In this document: positions 35,158 through 45,400 of the stretch, piece after piece
Numbering within the stretch: position 1 is the stretch's first letter
How the letters are laid out: each line of letters starts with the position of its first letter
DNA from: Saturnia japonica
Lineage: Eukaryota > Arthropoda > Insecta > Lepidoptera > Saturniidae
Direction of reading: 5' to 3'
NCBI GenBank assembly: GCA_033032175.1
Contig: CM065325.1
Coordinates: 2,818,930 to 2,882,929, forward strand
Length of the DNA: 64,000 bases
The notes under the pieces: generated by a model
The model's input: only the letters and a program-made list of their open reading frames with translations
The model's database searches: none
Told to the model about the DNA's origin: nothing
Translations under genes and position numbers: made by a program

Positions 35158-36237
35158 ATGGAACAGTACTCGGGGACGCATCGCGCATTTTGCGTACGAG
35201 CGTATTATCGTAATGGTGATTCAATAGTGACTGCTCAACGTCTCTATCGTGCGGAATATCGTACACGCCACGCGCCAAGTGACGATAGCATTAGGAAATG
35301 GATCAGGATGTTCGAGAATACAGGTGCGACAGTTAAAATTCAAAACTCTGGTCGTCCTCGTTCAGTTCGCGATGAAGAAACAATTGAAGAAGTTGTGGCG
35401 TCGGTTCGTCAAAATCCGTCTTTATCCATCCGAAAGCGAAGCCAAGCGTTGAACATCAAAAAATCGTCTTTACATTCGATTTTAAAGAAAGACTTACATC
35501 TAAAAGCCTATACAATTCAATTGGTTCAAGAATTGAAGGATACGGACTATGCTAATCGACTGAATTTTGCGAACGAAATGCTGCAGCGATTTAACAACTT
35601 TAACAACATACTGTTCAGTGACGAAGCAAATTTTCACCTGAATGGTCATGTTAATAAGCAGAATTGTCGGTACTGGGCAGTGGAGAATCCGAGACGAAAG
35701 CATGAACGACCCCTGCATAGCCCAAAAGTCGTTGTTTGGGCCGCTATGTCTGCTAAAGGCATAATTGGTCCTTATTTTCATGAAGATCAACGAGGCCGAG
35801 CAATTAATATGAATAGTGACCGTTATTGCGATATGTTGCGAAATTTTTTGGTCCCAGAGTTGCAGGAGTTTGCAGGTTTCAACTCAAGAACGTGGTTCCA
35901 GCAAGATGGGGCCACTTGCCATACCTCAAATGACTCAATGGAAGTTGTTAACAAATTATTCCCTAATAAAGTCATTTCGCGAAGGGGTAACATCAACTGG
36001 CCTCCCAGAAGCCCCGACCTTAGCCCGCTTGACTATTTTGCATGGGGATACCTTAAAAGTAAGGTTTATCAAAACAATCCGACGAATCTAACCCAGTTAA
36101 AGCAAAACATCAGGTCAGAAATGGTAGCAATATCGATAGCTATGTGTCAACGTGTTATCGCCAATCTTCGTTTCCGTTTAGAAGAGTGCCGGCAACGTAA
36201 CGGTCATCATTTGGATAACATCATCTTTTCCAAATAA
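35158..36237 (+). CDS. Mariner-type transposase, DD41D (359 aa), copy 2
   Basis: Intact frame with the same architecture as the 1168-2247 gene: N-terminal HTH (about 5-60), GRPR linker, second HTH-like region, and catalytic D155, D250 and D292. It differs at nine residues, including E80V, K119T, T151I, P164H, L178P, V218M, E266K, A323V and Q345R (copy 1 to copy 2). T151I and P164H flank the first catalytic block but leave it unchanged. Thirteen coding differences of which nine change the protein suggest drift after insertion rather than selection on the protein. Either copy may be functional; the sequence cannot decide. Confidence 0.95.
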   Translation: MEQYSGTHRAFCVRAYYRNGDSIVTAQRLYRAEYRTRHAPSDDSIRKWIRMFENTGATVKIQNSGRPRSVRDEETIEEVVASVRQNPSLSIRKRSQALNIKKSSLHSILKKDLHLKAYTIQLVQELKDTDYANRLNFANEMLQRFNNFNNILFSDEANFHLNGHVNKQNCRYWAVENPRRKHERPLHSPKVVVWAAMSAKGIIGPYFHEDQRGRAINMNSDRYCDMLRNFLVPELQEFAGFNSRTWFQQDGATCHTSNDSMEVVNKLFPNKVISRRGNINWPPRSPDLSPLDYFAWGYLKSKVYQNNPTNLTQLKQNIRSEMVAISIAMCQRVIANLRFRLEECRQRNGHHLDNIIFSK

Positions 36238-36312
36238 TTCTCCAATTCATATGCTAATAATAAACAATAAACTTTTTTATTGCATACAAATAATTTTTGT
36301 TTCATTGAACTT

Positions 36313-36344
36313 ACAAATACCCGATACCCTTTCTGGACACCTTG
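36313..36344 (-). repeat. Right terminal inverted repeat of mariner copy 2
   Basis: Perfect inverse of 35042-35073. Confidence 0.95.
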
Positions 36345-36694
36345 TACATTAATTTGCTATATCTCTTATGGATTACTCAGCATAAGCCATTTAAGCGCCC
36401 GAATTGATTCACCATGACCAGTTTTTTTTTTTATTTGTGCGGAACCCTAATTCTTTTTCTAAAATAAAAGTAGCCTAAGTTAGTCCCTATAAAGTCAGCT
36501 ATCTATCAGTGAAAGTCCCGTCAAAACCGGTCCAACCGTTTCGGAGATTACCCGGAACAAACAGACAGACAGACAAAAAATGTAAAAATGGACCTTTTGT
36601 TGTATGGATCGTATATACTTTCATATGCATTTAGTAATATAACTGTTATTTTGACATTACAAACAGACGCTTCAATTTTATTAATTGTATAGAT

Positions 36695-38763
36695 TATCTA
36701 GTCGGAATAAATGTGAGTGAGAGAACATTACGAGTATGCAGTTAATTTAATTAATTTTACAATTAAAAAAAAAAAGTCCTTTATAGTAGTTTCAATTACC
36801 ATATAATATTAATTAAAATTTAAAATATGTAATATAGAACAAAAATGTACGTGATAGGTACCTTTTTATGAAATAGAGGAGTATAAAGAATGTACAGACT
36901 ATAGGAAAAATGATAATTGATTCAGCAGATAAAACCAAAGACAAAAACAACATCAAACAAAATCTACAAATAACAAAAACTGTATTTTATATATTATATC
37001 TTTCTACATCACACATACTAGTGATAAAATAATAAATTTGCAAATTGAAAGTATTCTGATATTGTACAAAATAAAATGAACACCTTTCGATAGATTATAT
37101 TTGCACTTAGATATAACCAGCAGCTACGATTGATAATAAATGCAAATAATCAACGTCTTGCAAATGATCCTCCGCTGTCCTCACGTATAAAGTATCCTGT
37201 TGTAACTATAAAAAATATTACCTTGTGTTTGTTAACAACATGATATTGAAAACTAATTGTTTCTTTAAAATTGGAATCACGGAAAAATGAATTCGTAATG
37301 GAACAATTTATCAATTCAAGATTGATTATTATACTTAAAGGAGCGATTTAGGTGTTGTATTTACTAAGCGGGTGAAATGTTAATGCTTATTTACTTGTTA
37401 TATATTAGCACTGTAAAGTGACAACACCATTCATGATAGTAAACACAGTACAATCTGAAAATAAAGGGTCCACCGATAAGATCATGTCGCATTCAACCAT
37501 CAACTACAATTTGCTTTACAGAGAATAATATTTCAAATTAATTTCATAGAAACGCGTTCGCTTATAAACATGCATATCTCAACCACACGTACATATATAT
37601 ATGTAAAAGTAGGTACTTATGTTTCCGCAATCATGATAAGGGTGGAGTGATATTCGAATGAAGGCACGGCATTTGTGCAGAGCGGCGCCACATCACGTAG
37701 ACAGGCAGACTTCCTTAGTTTGTGCGAATAAAATGGTCATTATGTTCCCTTTTATTGTCTTATTGTTTAGGTATAGTAAGTCTAATCACGCATTTAACTC
37801 CAAAATATATGTATGTCGCCATTGCGTATGCGAAATACGCCATGTTAAAATATTTCATTAAGTTTAAAGAAGCAGTTTTTAAGCATTAATAAAATTGAGG
37901 TAACGAATAATGTATGTTTTGTAACAAATAAGATGATATTACGAGAATGAGAAGATGGATACTAAGATGATCTTACAACTTAAATTATAATTACCTTATT
38001 ACAAAAAAGTTATCTCATTTTCTTTAAAACTGATAATTTTATATTGCGAAATTCAAAAGCGTAACAAAATAGCGACAATTAATTAATTAAATTACTTACG
38101 TTAAATATTACCACTACTATTCAATATTCATCTACATTAATTATAAATTATTATGTGTACCTGATCCGAAACATATTTCAAAATTTATCGACAATTATTT
38201 CATAACATAAACTCCAAAAAGCACTTTTTTGCTTTGTAAGCTGAAATTTCAAGTGTTCATCCGTTTTTGTAATAGTTGAATAATAAATTATCACGATTGC
38301 CGCGCTGTGCTTGTGTAAAAGTAATGTTAATTAATATATAAAAATGAATGTTTGTTTGTTTGTCCTCTATGCGTTCCTAAACTATTTATTCGATTGCGAT
38401 AAAACTTTGGTGATTTGTTGTGCTCACGATTCGCGAATGTTCGGTTTTAGTACAACTAGTTAGTTTACAAGACAATTTTTAACAAAAAAGAAAATCAACT
38501 TCAATGATTGTGAAGAGTTCCCTGGTGTATCTTTGAAGTTGAAGGTCCAATGTAAATGAAGTTAAACCACCTTGAGGTATCCCATAACTAACAAAAAACG
38601 AATCGTCCAAATAGGTTCATAAACAAGGAAGTTATGGCTGAACATTAATTAAAAATAACATTTGAATCGAGTATCCTCTCTTGTCGAGGTCGGTTAACAA
38701 AATATGTGGCGCGCGAGTCGTTTCTACTTACACTACTTAGATTAACAATATCTGCTGAATTGT
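36695..38763. other. No gene seen
   Basis: AT-rich. A short family E-like string (AACACAGTACAATCTGAAAA) lies near 37441. Short frames near 37658-37861 are unrecognised. Confidence 0.4.
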
Positions 38764-39010
38764 AGGATACGACAATTGTGTCCGTCCAGATTGTAGCCAC
38801 CATACACCGGTTGAACACTCACCATAGTGGCACGCTTACACGTGTCACATTCCGGCATCAGCCGGTGTATATCCAGTATATACTGGGTCGCGACCACCAT
38901 GCACATAGTGATAAACCCGTCAGAGTAAGTTTCTTTTGGTTTATAGCGTTTCGGGATCGGCTAGTGTATATCCAGCGCCGAAAGTCTTGCAGGCCGGTAT
39001 AATAGCAACG
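38764..39010 (-). repeat. Interspersed repeat family E, minus-strand copy
   Basis: Read on the minus strand the order of blocks (TATACACTAGCCGATCCCG, CCAAAAGAAACT, GGTGGTCGCGACCCAG, GCCACTATGGTGAGTGTTCA, GACGGACACAATTGTCGTAT) matches 4605-4945. Confidence 0.6.
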
Positions 39011-39497
39011 ACCGACGATGGATTGCCTATCTCTCGAGTTAAGTTAAGTTATTTAAAGCCAAATTATGAAAACAATAAGGACGTGGACTTATAATTATTT
39101 CAAATCATGAAAGTTTGAAAAGAAAAATGTAGCAATTAGCTATCAACCGGACTGTCGCGACCGCCGACCTGCAACAACAATAAAAGCAAAAACATAAATG
39201 TCTTTGAAAAATGATAGCTTCAAAATCTTCCTTCTCTCGTCCCAACCTCCTGTATTTGATTAATATACAAGAAACTTAATAATGAAGTACGGTAACGTGT
39301 TTCTAAAACGATGTAATATAAACGTGTTTAAAGTAACAATCATTACCTTGTATTTTCTATAGTAAAGTAGTAAAAGAGTATCGCGTGTCTCTTATTACTC
39401 AGACGTTACTAACCGTTGTCTCCTACACGGCATTCGGGTAATTCTGTGTTATTTACGACAGCTTTTAGCAATTTAAAACTGATAAAGATTTACAAAG
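39011..39497. other. No gene seen
   Basis: AT-rich; nothing supported. Confidence 0.4.
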
Positions 39498-39856
39498 GAC
39501 TAGCAACCACCGGCGACTTCGTACGCTTTAATTACAAATATCAGAGCGACCAATCTTCGCTTGGTGTTTAAAAAAAAATTTTGTAGGGTAGATTTAGGAT
39601 GTAAAACATTATGTAAATGTAAAAATTATTCTAAATCGTTAGATCCGTTCCCGAGAAATTAGTCCTATACATATTTATATATACAACTCACAAGAATCGC
39701 TCACTTACGTAAGATATAATAATAGAACATAACATTTAAAGATCAGAAGAACGTAGGTAGGTTTTTGTTAAGTGAAAGAATTTTTAAAATCCGAACAGTA
39801 CTTCCAGAGGTTACTTCCTACATCCAAACTTTACTTCTTTAATGATATTCGTGTAG
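39498..39856 (+). repeat. Interspersed repeat
   Basis: Starts GGACTAGCAACCACCGGCGA, then CTTCGTACG, and ends with a B-like tail (GTACTTCCAGAGGTTACTTC; TAATGATATTCGTGTAGAC). The head and tail may come from different repeats. Confidence 0.4.
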
Positions 39857-40340
39857 ACTGGACGATTTACCTGTTTGTTAGCTTTGAATAAATTCAAATA
39901 TTATGTACTTACACAATTATGTACAAAAATGTTAAATTAAATTATGTTTATTAACTTTATTCAATAAATAACAGATAAATAAATTCATAACTGAAATTGA
40001 TTTAGAAGTAGGATTACCAAGTGACCCGTGACAGTTGTTGCTGGGTAGCAACCGCTTTTATCAGCTCTGTAAAGAATTTGAAGTGTGTATTGTAAATGTT
40101 CTGATTTTAAAACTGCTTTTGTTCAGAATGTAAGTTTAAAAAAACTGTCACTTCAATGATGGAAATAGGGTATGTAATTTTACAAATTCTGTTATAAGTT
40201 AAATATAGTTTCACACAGTTTTAATGTCAGTTTTCGATATGATTCAAATATAAATTTTGCGAAGAAATCTTAATTTGTAAACTAATTCCAATATTAAAAG
40301 AGCAACTGTGGGTTATACATATTAAATTTTTATTTAATTA
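39857..40340. other. No gene seen
   Basis: AT-rich; nothing supported. Confidence 0.4.
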
Positions 40341-40618
40341 TCTAATTAGATATGCCCGCGGCTGCTCTCGCGTGGTCTAAAATAAAATAAAAGTTAAGTT
40401 ACTGCTTATAACATCAGCTATCTGCCAGTGAAACTCCCGTCAAAATCGTTTCAACCGTTTCGGAGATTACTTGGAACAAACAGAACAGACAAAAATTTGA
40501 ATAATTGGTTTTTTGTTTTTTGTTATAGATACCTTATATACTTTCATATGAATTTAGTAAAAAGTTGTGACTTTGATATTACAAACATACACTTCATTTT
40601 TATTAATTGTATAGATTT
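40341..40618 (+). repeat. Interspersed repeat family A, internally deleted
   Basis: A degraded head (ATATGCCCGCGGCTGC, CTCGCGTGG) is joined directly to the second half (AAAATAAAA, CATCAGCTATCTGCCAGTGA, AACCGTTTCGGAGATTAC) and the usual TTAATTGTATAGATTT end. About 240 bp of the middle present in full copies is missing. Confidence 0.65.
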
Positions 40619-40880
40619 TAAATAGTAATAAAAATATTCAAAACCAAAGGAGGTTCATTGAAAGGTTTTATCTATAAACTATGTAATGTTTATGCTTACT
40701 TTATCGCATGCTGACGGTAAAATGTTATTCTAATCTATATGTACTGCTGGTCATATTTTATAGTGTTGGTAAAGTTATTAATTATTAAACAACAATAACG
40801 CTAGTAGAAATGACACTTCTTTTAATTAATCCAATCGAGATTCTGGTACACAAAATATAAGTCTTAGAAAAATATTATAT

Positions 40881-41557
40881 ACTAGCTGACCCACGCAACT
40901 TCGTCATATAAAAGAGAAAGAGAAAGAAAATAGAGATTTTATAGAGAAAGGGTTAGAGAGAGAGTGGGTTTATTCTGCATAATAAAAATGCGCTCGCGGT
41001 ACTTGCATCATTATTTTCCTGCCGAGTTATTTTAAAACTGTGATATCTCCTAAGATATTCATTTAAATCAATTACTATAAAAGGGAAATTTTGTTCAAAA
41101 TTAAATACTTGTGTGGAATAACGTATTTATTTCGATAAGGATTAATACCAAGTATATAAAAACACATTCGCAAATAATTCATTATTTTAGAACAAATTTT
41201 ATTACCATAAAAAAGTTTATATTGAGTAAACCTTAAAAGATAGCCATATGCTGTCGCGAACTTTTTAAGAGAAACAAGTTCTTCACACACGATTGTTGCG
41301 TAACTTTAACATTGACGCAGCACACGCAGCGGAAGCTCTCAAAAGGAATAAATTTCCCCCGTTTTTGCAACATTTTTCATTGATTCTCCGCTCCAATTGG
41401 TCGTAGCGTGATGTTATATAACCTATAATAGCCTTCCTCGATAAATGGGCTATCCAACACTAAAACATTTTTTTCCATTCGAACCAGTAGTTCCTGAGAT
41501 TAGCGCGTTCAACCAAACAAACAAACAAAATCTTCAGCTTTATAATATTAGTATACA
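40881..41557 (+). repeat. Interspersed repeat family B (variant head)
   Basis: Starts ACTAGCTGACCCACGCAACT. The middle includes AAGGATTAATACC and ATAGCCATATGCTGTCGC. The end is AGTAGTTCCTGAGATTAGCG, then CAAACAAACAAAC and TATAATATTAGTATACAT. It ends 60 bp before the Bel/Pao element. Confidence 0.6.
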
Positions 41558-41616
41558 TTAATATACTTTGTATACTTGCTTTATAATATGTAGTAGATAC
41601 AAATAAAATTAGAATT

Positions 41617-41946
41617 TGTTTCGTACTCATATAAAACCTTATTATCAATACTCGATGGGACTGGCAAACGCAGCTGACAGCTGTCATGCTTTATGTACTC
41701 GTCGAATTTTTGGAGCTCTTATCGCGAGGCACGCAACAAGAATCGCTGTGCAAAACCGAATCTGAATTCGTATGGTGACCTGAATCGTGTCGGTGGATAT
41801 CATCGCAAGTGTTGGAGCAGTCCAAGGTACGTGAGAGCATTGTATTTGTTCCAGCGCTATCGAGTTTTTGAACATCGTTTTTTACCGTATCGAAATTACC
41901 CAGTGTAGCTAAGCCACCGCTATTTCGGTTCGGTGCGGATGCTACA
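41617..41946 (+). repeat. 5' LTR of the Bel/Pao element
   Basis: 330 bp beginning TGTTTCGTACTC and ending GCGGATGCTACA. Identical to 47824-48153 over the full length by direct reading. It would hold the promoter and, in the other LTR, the polyadenylation site. A TATAAAA lies only 13 bp from its start. Short frames on both strands of the LTR are not genes. Confidence 0.96.
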
Positions 41947-41952
41947 TCATTT

Positions 41953-41970
41953 TGGTGCCGAACCCGGGAT
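41953..41970 (+). promoter_or_regulatory. Candidate tRNA primer-binding site
   Basis: TGGTGCCGAACCCGGGAT, 6 bp after the 5' LTR. It begins TGG, as expected for a site complementary to a tRNA CCA end. The complement resembles the 3' end of tRNA-Phe with about one base missing; that match is from memory and unverified. Confidence 0.7.
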
Positions 41971-42434
41971 TTCCACCGATATTATTTTCAATCGTGGTAT
42001 ATGTTTGTGGTATTTCTGGTCATCGTCGTAGTTCTTACTTAATATTGCGAGTAATCATACCTAAATACCTATTCATATATATCTAAATCGTACAATAGTT
42101 ACCATCGAACAGATATTTCACATATATATCATTTGTGTGTCATCGGAAATTATTGTAAGATCTAATTAAGTAATCACTATATTTCATCGGTACTTAATTA
42201 ATTTCATCGGCTTATAATAATTTCATCGACTAAATAGTATTATATATATAAATACATATATTTTATCATATATTGTGACCTTTCAAATTTTCTTACATAT
42301 TTTTGTCATTTGTTGCAAATCGAAATATAAATTCGAAAATTCATTTGTTTACGTTTTTAAAATTGAATTCTTTTTTCTTCACGTGTCAAATTAATTTGAA
42401 TTTATTTTTTCAATTATCGAACCTAAAATAGTTC

Positions 42435-45400
42435 ATGATGCCGATCCTTAGAAAACATACTACGCGTAAAATGCCAAGTTTAACAAAGGCTAAATCGACC
42501 TCTTTTGAGCAATCTCATACAATTCAAGACTTAGCATCTTTACGCAGAAAACGTACAATTGCTATTAAACGGTTAGCAAAGGCTTTGGAAATCGGTACTT
42601 TAGCTATAGAGGACCCTTCACACAGCTACTTATTTTTATCATATCATCAGGATGTTAAAGAAATTACGTCGAGTTTCGAGAACGCGCATGTTACTATTTT
42701 AGACCTAATAGATAACTCGGATGACAACGAAAATGAAATCCAAGAACATTTTGATGATATGTATTATCGAATATTATCGATTCACCGGAAATTAACTAAA
42801 AGTGAATCTAATCAATCGCATAGGACTTCATCACAAAATATTCGTTTGCCGAAAATCGTTCTGCCTAATTTCGGCGGGAACATCAAACAATGGCCCGAAT
42901 ATTTTGATACTTTTAACGCTTTAATTCATAATTCTACTTCACTTACAGATACGGAAAAGTTTCATTATTTGATATCTTCTCTTAGCGGCGATGCGTTGTT
43001 AGTAGTAAAAGCGTACCCTATGACTCACGAACATTATCATGATGCGTATAATTCACTTATTGCTCGCTACAAGTGTAAACGTACCTTAGCGTTTAGCTGT
43101 TGGAGAGATATTTTAAATATTGACTTTAAATACATCAACGCGCGCGAGTTCCAGAAGTCGCTTGATCTTTTCGAAGAGAATTTGAGTATTCTAAAAACGA
43201 TCAACTTACCGGTTGCGAATTGGGATTTTGTTTTAGTTTATCACATTTTATCGAAACTTGACAAAGATATCCGCCGTAGTTTTGAGGAAAAATATTCAGA
43301 TATCGAATTACCGTCTTATGATCAACTTAAGAGTTTTCTTCGATCTAAATGCGAAGCTATGTTGCGTGACACACATTTTTCCGAATCGAATGAAGTCATA
43401 AAATATCCACCTAAGCATAGGCATGTGTCAAATCAATACAAGCATGTTGCTACTTCACAAGCGCTTGTTGTTGCATCTGAAAAATATGATAAAAAGAGTG
43501 TGGTTGATAATAAAATTGACTCATTTTCGGGTAAGTGTCCTTATTGCAATCAGGCACATGCAATTACATCATGTCAAGAATTTTTAAACAAATCGCTTGA
43601 CGATCGCCAGCTTATAGCTAAACAAAAGAACTGGTGTTTTAACTGCTTGAAATCTTCACATCAACTGAAGAATTGCCATTCGATTTTCTCGTGTCGCAAA
43701 TGCAAACATAAACATCATACTTTGCTCCATCGTGACAATTCTAATAACGAGCCAAAGCATATCGGGTCAACTTTGGTGTCAAGATCTCAACCAAACAATA
43801 CCGTGCTGTTAGCAACAGCTATCGTTCAAATTCTGGATGCTTCAGGCAACATGCAATCTTTCCGTGCTTTATTTGACACCGGCAGTCAAAGTAGTTTTAT
43901 TACTGAATCGGCGATACAAAAATTAAACTTAAAATCTGTTAAGACTATCGCGAACGTTAGTGGTCTGGGAGATGCGGCAGCACCGATCATCGGTGACGTC
44001 GTGTGTTCTGTCGGAACTGACGGTCGAGTGTTGTACAAATTAAATATGCACGTTATTTCTAAAATATGTGGCGTTCAACCAATCGCGCAGTTGAACACAT
44101 CGGGATGGTCACATATTAAATCGTTATCCTTGGCGGATCCTGGTTTTGATATTCCAGGACCTATCGATTTATTATTCGCTGCGGACGTATTCGCAGAATC
44201 TATTCTTAACCAACATATTAAAGGCGGTTCCAACCAACCTACCGCGTTTAATTCAATCTTTGGTTGGCTTCTTTTAGGCAAGACATGCATATCGTCTAGT
44301 ACTTTGTTACATACATTACCAGATATCGATAACGAGTTAAATGCTTTAGGACAACGATTTTGGGAACTTGATTCCGTACCAAGTTCATCAATATTGACTC
44401 CAGATGAATTACTATGCGAGCAAAAGTTTAAGTCTGATCATACTCGCGATGAATCTGGCCGATATATGGTACGTATTCCTATTAAAACTGGATCAGAACC
44501 AACCTTCGATGGTTCTCGGGATGTTGCATTGCGAAGATTCCACGCTATCGAACGAAGACTATCACGAGATCCGGATCTACATTCACAATACGCAGATTTT
44601 ATGTCTGATTACATAGAGAGCGGTCATATGTCGTTAGTCCCAGTAAACGAAATGGGCAGGAGAAAATATTATATACCACATCATTGTGTTCTACGCCCTG
44701 AATCTAAGACAACACGATTGCGCGTCGTATTCGATGGTTCAGCGAAAGATCTTAATTCTAGATCACTTAACGATACACAATTTATCGGTCCCAAATTGCA
44801 ACCTAATATATTGAGTATTCTTCTGCGCTTTCGAGAACATAACGTCGTTTTTATGGCAGACGCACGTCAGATGTATCGCCAAATCTTAATTGCACCCGAT
44901 CATCGTGATTATCAGCGTATATTCTGGAGGAGCTCATCTAGTGAAATCCTTCGTGAATATCGTCTTAACACAGTGACTTACGGATTGTCTTCGTCTCCAT
45001 ATCTAGCTTGTCGTACTCTAAGACAACTTGCTGAAGACGAAGGAGATAATTACCGACTCGCAAAAGAAATCATACTATCGGATGTTTATATCGATGACGT
45101 CATTACCGGTTTTTCTTCTCTTGAACTCGCACAAGATGCAAAATCACAAGTCGTTGCTCTTTTTGATCTCGGAGGTTTCAAACTTCGAAAGTGGGTTAGT
45201 AATAATCCACAGCTTTTATCCAATCTTCCCAGTGAAGATTGTCTAACTGGTTCTGTATCGCTTGACAATACGGAAACACAAACGTTGAAGGTTTTGGGAC
45301 TCCGATGGGATCCTACCGTAGACGCATTTCTTTTTGAAATCAAACCTTCAAATCGAGTATGCACTAAACGTTCTATCTTAAGTGAAATCGCGCGAATTTT

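Larger units (their letters stand above)
35042..36344 (+). mobile_element. Tc1/mariner DNA transposon, DD41D type, copy 2 (complete, nested)
   Basis: 1,303 bp, identical in length to copy 1, with the same perfect 32-bp inverted repeats and TA at 35040-35041 and 36345-36346. It differs from copy 1 by 14 substitutions (one in the 5' leader, 13 in the gene) and no indels. It is inserted inside a family A repeat, so it is younger than that repeat. Confidence 0.95.
34865..36694 (+). repeat. Interspersed repeat family A, split by the second mariner
   Basis: The 5' part (34865-35041) starts ACTAGCTGTGCCCGTGG, then CTTCGCTCACGTGGACTACA. The 3' part (36345-36694) has GATTCACCATGACC, AACCGTTTCGGAGATTACCC, GAACAAACAGACAGACAGAC and ends TTAATTGTATAG. 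Removing the mariner and one TA leaves a repeat of about 525 bp collinear with 61368-61886. The incidental frame 34695-35213 crosses the junction and is not a gene. Confidence 0.8.

Noticed and set aside
34695..35213. 172-codon plus-strand frame
   Set aside because: It starts in AT-rich DNA, crosses the head of a family A repeat and ends inside the mariner end. No domain; chance frame across an insertion junction.
41684..41908. Overlapping small frames on both strands, repeated at 47891-48115
   Set aside because: They lie within the two identical LTRs and repeat exactly because the LTRs do.
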